Shown here: in pieces, positions 6,662 to 14,052 of the stretch
How the letters are laid out: the number at the start of each line of letters is the position of its first letter
Position numbering within the stretch: the first letter of the stretch is position 1
DNA from: Bacilli bacterium
GTDB taxonomy: Bacteria > Bacillota_I > Bacilli_A > ML615J-28 > CAG-313
Direction of reading: 5' to 3'
Length of the DNA: 15,468 nucleotides
Assembly (NCBI GenBank): GCA_900752975.1
Contig: CAADXH010000124.1
Coordinates: 1 to 15,468 of the forward strand
Program-made: the position numbers and the translations under genes
The notes under the pieces: model-generated
What the model was told of the DNA's origin: nothing
Databases searched by the model: none
What the model saw: the letters and a program-made list of their open reading frames with translations, nothing else

Positions 6662-7165
6662 CTATAGAATTTCTTCTACTGCCTTTCCACGTTGTTCAGC
6701 TACCATTTCAACTGTACGTAACTCTTGAAGTCCTTTAAATGTAGCACGTACAATATTGATTGGTGTATTTGAACCTTGTGATTTAGAAACGATATCTTTG
6801 ATACCAGCAAGTTCCACAACGTTACGAACAGGTCCACCAGCGATAATACCAGTACCAGCTGGAGCAGGTCTTAAGAATACTTTACCAGCACCACTTACAC
6901 CAGTAATTTCATGTGGAATGGTTGAACCAACGATAGGAACAGTAATAAGATTTTTCTTAGCATCTTCAACAGCCTTTTTAATTGCTTCTGGAACTTCTTG
7001 AGCTTTACCAGTACCAAAACCAACTTGACCATTGTAATCACCAACAACAACCAATGCGGCAAAACGGAAACGTCTACCACCTTTAACAACTTTAGTTACA
7101 CGATTGATGACAACGACACGTTCTTCAAATTGTTTTTCTTCTACAACTTTTAATTGTTCACTCAT
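6662..7165 (-). CDS. rpsE: 30S ribosomal protein S5
   Basis: S5 is a small-subunit protein at the mRNA entry region that influences decoding fidelity. The 167-residue sequence has the N-terminal double-stranded-RNA-binding-like domain (about 12-76: EERVVVINRVTKVVKGGRRF, FAALVVVGDYNGQVGFGTGK) and the C-terminal domain with APAGTGIIAGGPVRNVVELAG and SNTPINIVRATFKGL. The loop VKGGRRF, where spectinomycin-resistance changes are known in other bacteria, looks wild type. AGGAGG is 5 nt before the ATG. It lies between rplR and rpmD. Confidence 0.97.
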   Translation of the reverse strand: MSEQLKVVEEKQFEERVVVINRVTKVVKGGRRFRFAALVVVGDYNGQVGFGTGKAQEVPEAIKKAVEDAKKNLITVPIVGSTIPHEITGVSGAGKVFLRPAPAGTGIIAGGPVRNVVELAGIKDIVSKSQGSNTPINIVRATFKGLQELRTVEMVAEQRGKAVEEIL

Positions 7166-7174
7166 GTCTGCCTC

Positions 7175-7537
7175 CTAGAATTTTAGTCCGGCTTCACGAG
7201 CCGCATCTGCTAACGCTTTAACACGTCCGTGGAATAAGAATCCACCACGGTCAAATACTACTTCAGTGATTCCAGCTTCTTTAGCTCTTGTTGCGATAGT
7301 TGTACCAACTAATTTTGCAGCTTCAAGATTAGAACCAACAGCAAGTTTATTGCCCTTTTCAAATGTAGAGGCAGAAACTAAAGTCATATGTTTGCTGTCG
7401 TCGATAATTTGAGCTGAAATGTGTTTATTAGAACGATATACTGCAAGACGTGGTCTTTCAGTAGTACCTTCAACTACTTTACGGATTCTCTCATGACGTA
7501 CATGACGAGCAATCTTTTTAGATTTTTTAACGATCAT
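7175..7537 (-). CDS. rplR: 50S ribosomal protein L18
   Basis: L18 forms the central protuberance with L5 and 5S rRNA. The 120-residue product begins MIVKKSKKIARHVRHERIRK and continues with TTERPRLAVYRSNKHISAQI, VGTTIATRAKEAGI and the C-terminal VFDRGGFLFHGRVKALADAA. The frame stays open upstream to 7672, but that part overlaps rplF in another frame and has no L18 homology, so ATG 7537 is chosen; it gives the usual family length. The AGGAGA site is about 12 nt upstream, rather far. The gap from rplF is 19 nt. Confidence 0.96.
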   Translation of the reverse strand: MIVKKSKKIARHVRHERIRKVVEGTTERPRLAVYRSNKHISAQIIDDSKHMTLVSASTFEKGNKLAVGSNLEAAKLVGTTIATRAKEAGITEVVFDRGGFLFHGRVKALADAAREAGLKF

Positions 7538-7556
7538 TTTACTTAGTCTCTCCTTT

Positions 7557-8093
7557 CTACTTAGCCTTCTTGCCTTCTTTACGACGGATATGTTCGCCTT
7601 TGTAATGAACACCTTTACCTTTATATGGTTCAGGTCCACGTACTTTACGAATCTCAGCCGCAAATTCGCCAACTACTTGTTTGTCACAACCTAGTACATG
7701 TACTTCAGTTGCACTTGGATAAGTTACAGAAATACCTTTAGGTAATTCCATATTAACTGGATGAGAATAACCTAGGTTAAGTACAAGAGTATTACCTTGT
7801 AATTGCGCACGGTATCCAACACCAACTATTTCTAATACTTTTTCATATCCTTCACTAACACCAACAACCATATTATGAACTAATGCTCTAGTTGTTCCAT
7901 GTAATGAACGATGTTCTTTATCATCAGTAGGACGAGTAACTACTACATTGTTTTCTTCAACACTAACAGAAATATCAGGATTTTTTACTAATTCTAATTG
8001 ACCTTTAGGGCCTTTAACAGTGATTAAATTTCCTTCTACAGTAACAGTAACGCCTGCAGGAAGTGGAATGTGTTTATTACCTATTCTTGACAT
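7557..8093 (-). CDS. rplF: 50S ribosomal protein L6
   Basis: L6 lies near the sarcin-ricin loop and the factor-binding site. The 178-residue protein has the two tandem alpha/beta domains of the family, the first starting MSRIGNKHIPLPAGVTVTVE and the second spanning roughly 85-170, with the signature GPEPYKGKGVHYKGEHIRRK near the C-terminus. The start has AAGGTGATTAT upstream, a ribosome binding site that begins at the rpsH stop codon. Length is typical and nothing is missing. Confidence 0.97.
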   Translation of the reverse strand: MSRIGNKHIPLPAGVTVTVEGNLITVKGPKGQLELVKNPDISVSVEENNVVVTRPTDDKEHRSLHGTTRALVHNMVVGVSEGYEKVLEIVGVGYRAQLQGNTLVLNLGYSHPVNMELPKGISVTYPSATEVHVLGCDKQVVGEFAAEIRKVRGPEPYKGKGVHYKGEHIRRKEGKKAK

Positions 8094-8102
8094 ATAATCA
8101 CC

Positions 8103-8498
8103 TTACCATACAAATGCTATAACTTCGCCGCCAAGTTTTTTAGAACGAGCTTCACGGTCAGTCATAATTCCATTTGAAGTTGAAATAATTGCAACACCTA
8201 AACCATTTAATACTTTAGGTAGTTCACTTGATTTAGCGTATACACGTAAACCAGGTTTAGAAATTTTCTTTAATCCTTTAATAACTCTGTCTTTATTGTT
8301 GTACTTTAACGTAACTTTAATTACGCCTTGTTTTCCGTCTTCTATTTTTTCATATTCGCTAATATAACCTTCATTTTTTAGAACCGCTAAGATTTCTAAT
8401 TTTAAACGTGATGCAGGCATTGTAACACTTTCGTGTTTTGCTTGGTTTGCATTACGAATTCTAGTTAACATATCAGCAATTGGATCAGTCATAACCAT
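8103..8498 (-). CDS. rpsH: 30S ribosomal protein S8
   Basis: S8 binds the central domain of 16S rRNA and is essential for platform assembly; in E. coli it represses the spc operon. The 131-residue product starts MVMTDPIADMLTRIRNANQA, nearly identical to the Bacillus start, and ends with the rRNA-contacting block VAIISTSNGIMTDREARSKK and GGEVIAFVW. ATG 8498 is preferred to the ATG two codons later because GGAAGG lies 9 nt before it. I did not identify an S8-binding structure at the rplX-rplE junction, where E. coli has its S8 target. Confidence 0.97.
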   Translation of the reverse strand: MVMTDPIADMLTRIRNANQAKHESVTMPASRLKLEILAVLKNEGYISEYEKIEDGKQGVIKVTLKYNNKDRVIKGLKKISKPGLRVYAKSSELPKVLNGLGVAIISTSNGIMTDREARSKKLGGEVIAFVW

Positions 8499-8516
8499 AA
8501 TCTTTGACCTTCCTTT

Positions 8517-8702
8517 CTACCAGCTTGCCTTTGTAACGCCAGGTATTAATCCTTGGTATGCTAGTTCTCTAAAACAAATTCTGCAGATTTTGAATTTGCG
8601 ATAAACTGCATGAGGACGACCACAACGTTCACAGCGAGTGTATTCTCTTGTACTAAATTTTGCTTTGCGAGAGCATCTTACTTTTTGGGATGTTTTTGCC
8701 AT
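8517..8702 (-). CDS. rpsN: 30S ribosomal protein S14, zinc-binding short form
   Basis: S14 is a head protein of the small subunit. The 61-residue product is the short zinc form (S14 type Z), with ligands C24, C27 (CERC) and C40, C43 (CRIC) and the tail GLIPGVTKASW. I start it at ATG 8702 (MAKTSQKVRC), which has AGGAGG 10 nt upstream. A TTG two codons earlier would be only 4 nt from that site and is less likely. It lies between rplE and rpsH. Zinc-independent paralogues, used under zinc limitation in some Bacilli, would be elsewhere. Confidence 0.96.
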   Translation of the reverse strand: MAKTSQKVRCSRKAKFSTREYTRCERCGRPHAVYRKFKICRICFRELAYQGLIPGVTKASW

Positions 8703-8717
8703 AATCAAAAGACCTCC

Positions 8718-9260
8718 TTACTTCTTCGCAAATGGCATACCTAACATTGTTAATAATGCACGACCTTCTTCATCAGTGTTTGCAGTAGTAACAATAACGA
8801 TATCCATACCACGAATTTTTAAAACTTTATCATAATTAATTTCTGGGAAAATTAATTGTTCTTTTATACCAATTGTATAGTTGCCACGACCGTCAAAGGC
8901 ATTCGCATTAACACCACGGAAGTCACGTACACGAGGTAAAGCGATAGAAACTAGTTTATCATAGAATTCATACATTCTTTCACCACGTAGAGTAACTTTG
9001 GCACCAATTGACATACCTTCACGAAGTTTGAATACAGCTATAGATTTCTTAGCTTTTGTAACTAAAGGCTTTTGACCTGTAATTGTTGCTAAGTCTTCAC
9101 AAGCAGCATCTAGTAATTTAGAGTTGTGAATTGAATCACCAACACCCATATTAACTACTATTTTTTCAATTTTTGGAACTTGCATAACTGAAGTGTAGTT
9201 AAACTTCTTTGTTAATTCAGCTACGACAGTTTCTTTATAATATTGTAAGACACGATTCAT
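8718..9260 (-). CDS. rplE: 50S ribosomal protein L5
   Basis: L5 binds 5S rRNA in the central protuberance and contacts P-site tRNA. The 180-residue sequence carries PKIEKIVVNMGVGDSI (about 29-44), GQKPLVTKAKKSIAVFKLRE, the MYEFYDKLVSIALPRVRDFR segment with GVNANAFDGRGNYTIGIKEQ, and the C-terminal GMDIVIVTTANTDEEGRALL. Length fits the family. Its ribosome binding site is a weaker AAAGGGG about 11 nt before the ATG. It is followed by rpsN at a 15-nt gap. Confidence 0.97.
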   Translation of the reverse strand: MNRVLQYYKETVVAELTKKFNYTSVMQVPKIEKIVVNMGVGDSIHNSKLLDAACEDLATITGQKPLVTKAKKSIAVFKLREGMSIGAKVTLRGERMYEFYDKLVSIALPRVRDFRGVNANAFDGRGNYTIGIKEQLIFPEINYDKVLKIRGMDIVIVTTANTDEEGRALLTMLGMPFAKK

Positions 9261-9278
9261 AACTATTCAAGCCCCTTT

Positions 9279-9602
9279 CTACTTAATAACAGTTCCAGAA
9301 AGTTTGCAATAGCGAACCTTCTTACCGTTTTCAATTTTATAACCAAGTTTAGTTGGTTTCTTTTGTACTGGATCAAGATAAGCTACATTTGAAACATTGA
9401 TTGGAGCTTCTCTTTTTTCAATACCGCCATCAGGATTAGCGTTTGATGGACGGTTATGTTTAGTTACAATATTTACACCTTTAACAACAACACGATTAGA
9501 TTTAGGTAAAACTTGTAATACTTCACCAGTAGTATAATTGCCCTTAATAGGTTTATTATTACCAGTTGTAATAACTACAACGTCGCCTTTTTTAATTTTC
9601 AT
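9279..9602 (-). CDS. rplX: 50S ribosomal protein L24
   Basis: L24 initiates large-subunit assembly by binding the 5' end of 23S rRNA and lies near the peptide exit tunnel. The 107-residue product starts with the KOW motif (KIKKGDVVVITTGNNKPIKG) and has VLPKSNRVVVKGVNIVTKHN and GIEKREAPINVSNVAYLDP. It is a few residues longer than the usual 101-104. AGGAGG is 9 nt before the ATG. The start is 13 nt after rplN, with which it opens the spc block. Confidence 0.97.
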   Translation of the reverse strand: MKIKKGDVVVITTGNNKPIKGNYTTGEVLQVLPKSNRVVVKGVNIVTKHNRPSNANPDGGIEKREAPINVSNVAYLDPVQKKPTKLGYKIENGKKVRYCKLSGTVIK

Positions 9603-9615
9603 AAACGCTTACCTC

Positions 9616-9984
9616 CTATAGTACTTCAGGAGCAAGAGACACGATCTTCATGAAATCTTTTTCACGTAATTCACGAGCAACAGGACCAAAAATACGAGTT
9701 CCTTTTGGATTCTTATCTTCTTTAATGATAACTGCAGCGTTGTCATCAAATTTGATATATGAACCATCTTCTCTTCTTACTGCTTTCTTAGTACGAACGA
9801 TTACTGCTTTAACAACATCACCTTTTTTAACTTGGCCACCTGTTGTTGCAGATTTAACTGAACAAACAACGATATCGCCGATTGTAGCAGTTTTGTGGAT
9901 TGAACCACCTAAAATTTTAATTATTAAAAGTTGTTTTGCACCGGAGTTATCGGCTACATTGACTCTTGTTTCTTGTTGAACCAT
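9616..9984 (-). CDS. rplN: 50S ribosomal protein L14
   Basis: L14 lies at the subunit interface, contacts helix 14 of 16S rRNA and is the docking site of the silencing factor RsfS. The 122-residue product is canonical: MVQQETRVNVADNSGAKQLL, ILGGSIHKTATIGDIVVCSV, VKKGDVVKAVIVRTKKAVRR, FDDNAAVIIKEDKNPKGTRI and FGPVARELREKDFMKIVSLA. AGGAGG sits 8 nt before the ATG. It is the first gene of the classical spc block, but only 15 nt separate it from rpsQ and I see no promoter between them. Confidence 0.98.
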   Translation of the reverse strand: MVQQETRVNVADNSGAKQLLIIKILGGSIHKTATIGDIVVCSVKSATTGGQVKKGDVVKAVIVRTKKAVRREDGSYIKFDDNAAVIIKEDKNPKGTRIFGPVARELREKDFMKIVSLAPEVL

Positions 9985-9999
9985 TGTAAATACCTCCTA

Positions 10000-10263
10000 T
10001 TAGATTATTACTGCTTCTTGAACAACTCTTACTAAACGGTAACGCTTAGTAGCAGAAAGTGGACGGCATTCCATAATTTCTACAATGTCACCAACTTTTG
10101 CAACGTTTTGTTCATCATGTGCAGTAAATTTCTTAGTATATTGTACTCTTTTACCATATAGTGGATGTCTACGATGTGTTTCAACTTTAACTGTTATTGT
10201 CTTGTCGTTAACGTTTGAAACAACTTCGCCAACATATACTTTACGACTATTTCTTTCTTCCAT
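10000..10263 (-). CDS. rpsQ: 30S ribosomal protein S17
   Basis: S17 is a primary 16S rRNA-binding protein of the small-subunit body with an OB fold. The 87-residue product has KVYVGEVVSNVNDKTITVKV, ETHRRHPLYGKRVQYTKKFT and the C-terminal signature VGDIVEIMECRPLSATKRYR followed by LVRVVQEAVII. GGAGG is 6 nt upstream of the ATG. It is the last gene of the S10 block, 13 nt after rpmC. Length and motifs are typical. Confidence 0.97.
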   Translation of the reverse strand: MEERNSRKVYVGEVVSNVNDKTITVKVETHRRHPLYGKRVQYTKKFTAHDEQNVAKVGDIVEIMECRPLSATKRYRLVRVVQEAVII

Positions 10264-10276
10264 AAGTTACCTCCGA

Positions 10277-10543
10277 TTACTTGCTAGATGCAGTTTCACG
10301 TTCAGTAAGAACAGTGTAACATCTTGCAATTTCTTTCTTAACTTTTCTTAATTGTGCAGTATTTTCAAGTTTACCAACTGCAGCTTGGAAACGTAAATTA
10401 AATAATTCTTGTTTCAAGTCGTTAATTTTGTTTTGAATTTCAACGTCATTTAATTCGCGAATTTTTCCTGCAAGAGATTTCTTTTCTGCGATCTTCTTTG
10501 CTATCTTTTTATCTACTTTTTCTACTTTAGGTTTTCTAGCCAT
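10277..10543 (-). CDS. rpmC: 50S ribosomal protein L29 with N-terminal extension
   Basis: L29 is a small helical protein at the exit tunnel that helps dock signal recognition particle and trigger factor. The conserved core runs from about residue 27: KIRELNDVEIQNKINDLKQE, LFNLRFQAAVGKLENTAQLR, ARCYTVLTERE. It is preceded by a lysine-rich segment of about 25 residues (MARKPKVEKVDKKIAKKIAE) that is absent from typical proteins of about 65 residues. The ATG at 10543 overlaps the rplP stop as TAATG and no later in-frame Met lies before the core, so the extension appears genuine. A longer frame from TTG 10549 is less likely. Translation is probably coupled to rplP. Confidence 0.95.
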   Translation of the reverse strand: MARKPKVEKVDKKIAKKIAEKKSLAGKIRELNDVEIQNKINDLKQELFNLRFQAAVGKLENTAQLRKVKKEIARCYTVLTERETASSK

Positions 10544-10962
10544 TAGCAATCACCACTTTCTCTTACAACAAATTTTGTTTTAACAGGTAGTTTGTGTGCA
10601 GCAAGTCTTAATGCTTCACGAGCGATTTCTTCAGAAACGCCACCAATTTCAAACATAACTGTTCCATCTTTTACAACTGCTACATATCCGTCAGGAGCAC
10701 CTTTACCAGAACCCATACGAACTTCTAGCGGTTTCTTAGTTTTAATATTGTGAGGGAAGATTTTAATCCAAACTTGACCATCACGTTTCATATAACGAGT
10801 CATCGCAATACGAGCTGCTTCGATTTGTCTATCTGTAATCCAAGCACCTTCTAATGATTGAAGACCAAATTCACCAAAAGTAACTTTCTTGCCACCTTTT
10901 GCTTTGCCTTCATAACTAACGCGATGAGGACGACGATATTTAGTTCTTTTTGGCATTAACAT
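10543..10962 (-). CDS. rplP: 50S ribosomal protein L16
   Basis: L16 lines the A-site tRNA corridor of the large subunit and is a late assembly protein. The 139-residue product starts MLMPKRTKYRRPHR, close to the MLLPKRVKYRR of Bacillus, and contains FGEFGLQSLEGAWITDRQIE, RYMKRDGQVWIKIFPHNIKT and VRMGSGKGAPDGYVAVVK. ATG 10962 is chosen over the ATG two codons later because the GGAGG inside the end of rpsC is 11 nt away rather than 17. The stop overlaps the rpmC start. Confidence 0.97.
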   Translation of the reverse strand: MLMPKRTKYRRPHRVSYEGKAKGGKKVTFGEFGLQSLEGAWITDRQIEAARIAMTRYMKRDGQVWIKIFPHNIKTKKPLEVRMGSGKGAPDGYVAVVKDGTVMFEIGGVSEEIAREALRLAAHKLPVKTKFVVRESGDC

Positions 10963-10965
10963 AGT

Positions 10966-11631
10966 TTATTTAGCCTCCTTTTTTGAATTTCTTGCTGCAG
11001 GCAAAATTTCGCCTTTATTAATCCAAACTTTAACTCCTAGCTTTCCATATGTTGTTGCAGCTTCTGCTGTTGCATAATCGATATTAGCACGAAGAGTATG
11101 TAGAGGAACACTTCCTTCAATATAACCTTCACTTCTAGCAATTTCAGCACCGCCTAAACGACCAGAAATACTAGTTTTAATTCCTTTAGCACCAGCTTTT
11201 AAAGCTTTTTGGATTGCCATTTTTTGTACACGACGGAATGAAGCACGATTTTCTAGATCTTCTGCCATCTTACGTGCAACTAAGTTTGCTTCTTTGTCTG
11301 CATCATTTTGTTTAATTTCAGCAACTGATATATAAACATTTTTACCAGTTAATTTTTGTAGTGCTGCTACAGCTTCATTTTTCTTAGCGCCACCAGCACC
11401 AATAACCATACCAGGTTTTGCGGCATGAATAGTAACGATTACTCTCTTGCCTGTACGTTTGATCTCCATATGTGAAACATATGCAGCTTTATAAAATTTA
11501 TTTAAGTATTCACGTATTTTTAGATCTTCAAGTAGTAAATCTGCAACTTTAGTTTTAGGTGCATACCATTTTGCATCCCAGTCACGGATAATACCAACTC
11601 TCATACCAACCGGATTAACCTTTTGACCCAT
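10966..11631 (-). CDS. rpsC: 30S ribosomal protein S3
   Basis: S3 forms the mRNA entry channel with S4 and S5 and contributes to the ribosomal mRNA helicase. The 221-residue protein starts MGQKVNPVGMRVGIIRDWDA and has a type II KH domain (about 39-107). The C-terminal domain carries SGRLGGAEIARSEGYIEGSV and PLHTLRANIDYATAEAATTY. The KH GxxG loop reads GAGG (78-81), where many Bacilli have GKGG, so a basic residue is lost there. AGGAGG is 6 nt before the ATG. Only 3 nt lie between its stop and the rplP start. Confidence 0.97.
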   Translation of the reverse strand: MGQKVNPVGMRVGIIRDWDAKWYAPKTKVADLLLEDLKIREYLNKFYKAAYVSHMEIKRTGKRVIVTIHAAKPGMVIGAGGAKKNEAVAALQKLTGKNVYISVAEIKQNDADKEANLVARKMAEDLENRASFRRVQKMAIQKALKAGAKGIKTSISGRLGGAEIARSEGYIEGSVPLHTLRANIDYATAEAATTYGKLGVKVWINKGEILPAARNSKKEAK

Positions 11632-11641
11632 ATGTTTCCTC

Positions 11642-11983
11642 CTAGTTTTGACCGTCAGACACTACAACTGTAATGTGACTTGTTCTTTTTAAAATTCTAT
11701 TACCGCTACCTTTAGCTCTTGCACGGAATCTCTTTAGTGTTGCACCTGGATTAACGTAAATTTCTTTAACATATAATTGGTCAACATCTAAGCCAAGATT
11801 GTGATCTGCATTAGCTACTGCGGAATTTAATACTTTTAAGACATCTTCTTTAACTGTTGATTCACAATTCTTAAGAATTGAAACAGCTAAACCTACTTTT
11901 TTACCACGAATTAGATCCACAACTAAACGAGTTTTACGTGGAGAAATTCTTAGTGATTTTGCAACTGCTCTAACTTCTGCCAT
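11642..11983 (-). CDS. rplV: 50S ribosomal protein L22
   Basis: L22 sends a beta-hairpin into the peptide exit tunnel, a site of macrolide-resistance changes and nascent-chain stalling. The 113-residue product has VRAVAKSLRISPRKTRLVVD (about 4-23), LIRGKKVGLAVSIL, NSAVANADHNLGLDVDQLYV and the tunnel hairpin TLKRFRARAKGSGNRILKRT ending SHITVVVSD. The hairpin shows no obvious insertion or deletion. AGGAGG is 6 nt before the ATG; the gene follows rpsS by 11 nt. Confidence 0.97.
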   Translation of the reverse strand: MAEVRAVAKSLRISPRKTRLVVDLIRGKKVGLAVSILKNCESTVKEDVLKVLNSAVANADHNLGLDVDQLYVKEIYVNPGATLKRFRARAKGSGNRILKRTSHITVVVSDGQN

Positions 11984-11994
11984 AATTAACCTCC

Positions 11995-12270
11995 TTATTT
12001 AGCTGCTTTCTTATCTTTACCGTGTCCACGGTAAGTTCTTGTTGGAGCGAATTCACCGAATTTATGTCCTACCATATCTTCAGTTACATATACAGGAATG
12101 TGTTCTTTACCATTGTGAATAGCTACTGTATGTCCAACGAATTCAGGATAAATTGTTGATCTTCTTGACCATGTTTGTATAACTTTCTTTTGATTTGCTT
12201 CATTTAATTTAACAACTTTGTTCATTAAATGTTCATCAATAAAAGGTCCTTTTTTAAGTGAACGTGCCAT
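11995..12270 (-). CDS. rpsS: 30S ribosomal protein S19
   Basis: S19 is a head protein that pairs with S13 and contacts A-site tRNA and the A-site finger bridge. The 91-residue sequence is canonical: MARSLKKGPFIDEHLMNKV, QTWSRRSTIYPEFVGHTVAI, HNGKEHIPVYVTEDMVGHKF and GEFAPTRTYRGHGKDKKAAK. AGGAGG lies about 10 nt before the ATG; an ATG inside that spacer is out of frame. It lies between rplB and rplV. Confidence 0.97.
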   Translation of the reverse strand: MARSLKKGPFIDEHLMNKVVKLNEANQKKVIQTWSRRSTIYPEFVGHTVAIHNGKEHIPVYVTEDMVGHKFGEFAPTRTYRGHGKDKKAAK

Positions 12271-12285
12271 ATATGCATTTCCTCC

Positions 12286-13116
12286 TTATCCGTTTCTACG
12301 ACGAACGATAAGATCATTCGTTTTATTTTTAGTTTTTCTTGTCTTAAGACCAAGAGCGATTTTGCCCCAAGGAGTCATTGGAGACTTACGACCGATAGGT
12401 TGACGGCCTTCACCACCACCATGAGGGTGATCATTAGGGTTCATAACTGAACCACGAACAGTAGGGCGAATACCCATATGACGTGTACGTCCAGCTTTAC
12501 CTACATTTACTAATTCATAATCAAGGTTACCAACGCCACCAATTGTAGCACGGCAAACACCAAGAACTCTACGAACTTCACCACTAGTAAGACGAATTAG
12601 AACATAGCGATCTTCACGTCCTAGGATTTGAGCACTGCTACCAGCTGCTCTTACTAGCTGGCCACCATGGCCTTGATGTAATTCGATATTATGAATTGTT
12701 GTACCAACAGGGATATTAGCTAGTGGTAAGCAGTTACCAACTGTAATATCAACATTTTCACCTGAGTAAATTGACATTCCAACTTTTAATCCTTCAGGTG
12801 CAATGATATATCTCTTTTCACCATCAACATAGTTGATTAAAGCGATATTAGCGCTACGGTTTGGATCATATTCAATAGTTGCAACTTTGCCTTCGATACC
12901 ATCTTTATCTCTTTTGAAATCGATGATACGATATTTACGTTTTTCGCCGCCGCCTTTATGACGTACTGTTACGCAGCCTTGAGCGTTACGTCCACCTTTT
13001 TTATTTAGTGGTGCAAGTAGGCTTTTTTCAGGAGTATCTGTTGTTATTTCTTCATATGTTAACACTGACATGTTACGACGACCATTTGTCGTTGCTTTAT
13101 ATTTCTTAATTGCCAT
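12286..13116 (-). CDS. rplB: 50S ribosomal protein L2
   Basis: L2 is a conserved large-subunit protein needed for subunit association and peptidyl-transferase assembly. The 276-residue protein has the N-terminal OB-like part (KGGGEKRKYRIIDFKRDKDG near 54-73), the SH3-like part (TTIHNIELHQGHGGQLVRAA, AGSSAQILGREDRYVLIRL) and the C-terminal signature MNPNDHPHGGGEGRQPIGRK. H230 corresponds to the histidine (E. coli H229) linked to peptidyl-transferase activity. SPMTPWGKIALGLKTRK follows. AGGAGG is 5 nt before the ATG. Length is typical. Confidence 0.98.
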   Translation of the reverse strand: MAIKKYKATTNGRRNMSVLTYEEITTDTPEKSLLAPLNKKGGRNAQGCVTVRHKGGGEKRKYRIIDFKRDKDGIEGKVATIEYDPNRSANIALINYVDGEKRYIIAPEGLKVGMSIYSGENVDITVGNCLPLANIPVGTTIHNIELHQGHGGQLVRAAGSSAQILGREDRYVLIRLTSGEVRRVLGVCRATIGGVGNLDYELVNVGKAGRTRHMGIRPTVRGSVMNPNDHPHGGGEGRQPIGRKSPMTPWGKIALGLKTRKTKNKTNDLIVRRRNG

Positions 13117-13128
13117 GATAACCTCCTA

Positions 13129-13413
13129 TTAAATTTCAAATTTATCGATGGTTTGACCTGGTGCTAAGCGAACGATTGCTTTCTTATAAGCAGGTTTGAA
13201 ACCTTCGAATCTTTGCATTCTTTTTGCTTTTCTATGAACATTAACTGTTCTAATTTCTACTACATTAACTTTGAAGATTTTTTCAACTGCATCTTTAATT
13301 TCAGTTTTATTAGCACTTGGATCAACTTCAAAAGTGTATTGTAACTTTTCTACTAAACCATTTGTCTTTTCAGTAATAATCGGTCTTTTAATAACATCAT
13401 ACATTGATTTCAT
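13129..13413 (-). CDS. rplW: 50S ribosomal protein L23
   Basis: L23 sits at the tunnel exit next to L29 and is the main docking site of trigger factor and signal recognition particle. The 94-residue product has DVIKRPIITEKTNGLVEKL (about 5-23), YTFEVDPSANKTEIKDAVEK, IFKVNVVEIRTVNVHRKAKR and KKAIVRLAPGQTIDKFEI. The ATG at 13413 overlaps the rplD stop as TAATG with GAGGAGG about 10 nt upstream, so translation is probably coupled to rplD. An internal ATG three codons later is possible but unnecessary. Confidence 0.97.
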   Translation of the reverse strand: MKSMYDVIKRPIITEKTNGLVEKLQYTFEVDPSANKTEIKDAVEKIFKVNVVEIRTVNVHRKAKRMQRFEGFKPAYKKAIVRLAPGQTIDKFEI

Positions 13414-14039
13414 TATTTAAGTACCTCCTCAAACTTTTCAACAGCAGCTTTTGTAATGATTAAACTATTCACATTCATCATTTCATAAACTGAAATATGA
13501 TTGTAATGTTGAACTAATAAGTAAGGTACATTACGACCAGCAAGTTCAACGTTTGCGTTTGTATCTTCTAATACGATTGCTACTTTTCTTCCTTTAACTT
13601 GTAAGTTGTCAATGATTTCAACTAAATTCTTAGTCTTAAAATCAGCAAGTTCTAATGAATCAACAACAAAGATTTGATTTTCACGAACTTTTGAACTTAA
13701 TGCGCATCTCATTGCAAGACGAGCAACTTTCTTATTAACTTTTAAATCATATGATCTAGGAACTGGTGCGAATACAACACCACCGCCTCTAAATTGAGGA
13801 GCACGGATTGTACCTTGACGAGCACGACCTGTACCTTTTTGACGCCATGGTTTTCTTCCACCACCACTAACTTCAGAACGAGTCTTTGCTTTTTGTGTTC
13901 CTTGACGCTTTGCAGCTTGTTCAGCTATAACAGTATCGAATATGGCTTGTTGATGATCTTCAACACCAAACACATGTTCGCTTAATTCTAATTCACCAAC
14001 TTGTGAACCTTTTTGATTGTATAAAACAACTTTAGGCAT
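13413..14039 (-). CDS. rplD: 50S ribosomal protein L4
   Basis: L4 binds 23S rRNA domain I early in assembly and its extended loop lines the exit tunnel. In gamma-proteobacteria it also represses the S10 operon through the leader RNA. The 208-residue product shows this loop as GGGRKPWRQKGTGRARQGT (59-77), followed by RAPQFRGGGVVFAPVPRSY. The globular part continues with KKVARLAMRCALSSKVREN. The loop looks wild type with respect to known macrolide-resistance changes. AAAGGAG lies 6 nt before the ATG. The gene follows rplC by 13 nt and overlaps rplW. Whether it regulates this operon is unknown. Confidence 0.97.
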   Translation of the reverse strand: MPKVVLYNQKGSQVGELELSEHVFGVEDHQQAIFDTVIAEQAAKRQGTQKAKTRSEVSGGGRKPWRQKGTGRARQGTIRAPQFRGGGVVFAPVPRSYDLKVNKKVARLAMRCALSSKVRENQIFVVDSLELADFKTKNLVEIIDNLQVKGRKVAIVLEDTNANVELAGRNVPYLLVQHYNHISVYEMMNVNSLIITKAAVEKFEEVLK

Positions 14040-14052
14040 ATTTGACTCCTTT

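Noticed and set aside
6895..7089. Minus-strand frame of 64 codons within rpsE (and 6214-6417 within rplO)
   Set aside because: Low-complexity out-of-frame translations of the canonical S5 and L15 genes, without independent start signals.
7538..7672. N-terminal extension of the L18 frame overlapping the end of rplF
   Set aside because: The extra residues are the rplF 3' end read in another frame, with no L18 similarity; ATG 7537 gives the normal L18 N-terminus and length.
9650..9979. Plus-strand open frame of 109 codons opposite rplN
   Set aside because: It lies wholly antisense to a canonical L14 gene, has no ribosome binding site and no recognisable domain. The other plus-strand frames (for example 6099-6401, 6756-7001, 10085-10351) are likewise shadows of ribosomal genes.
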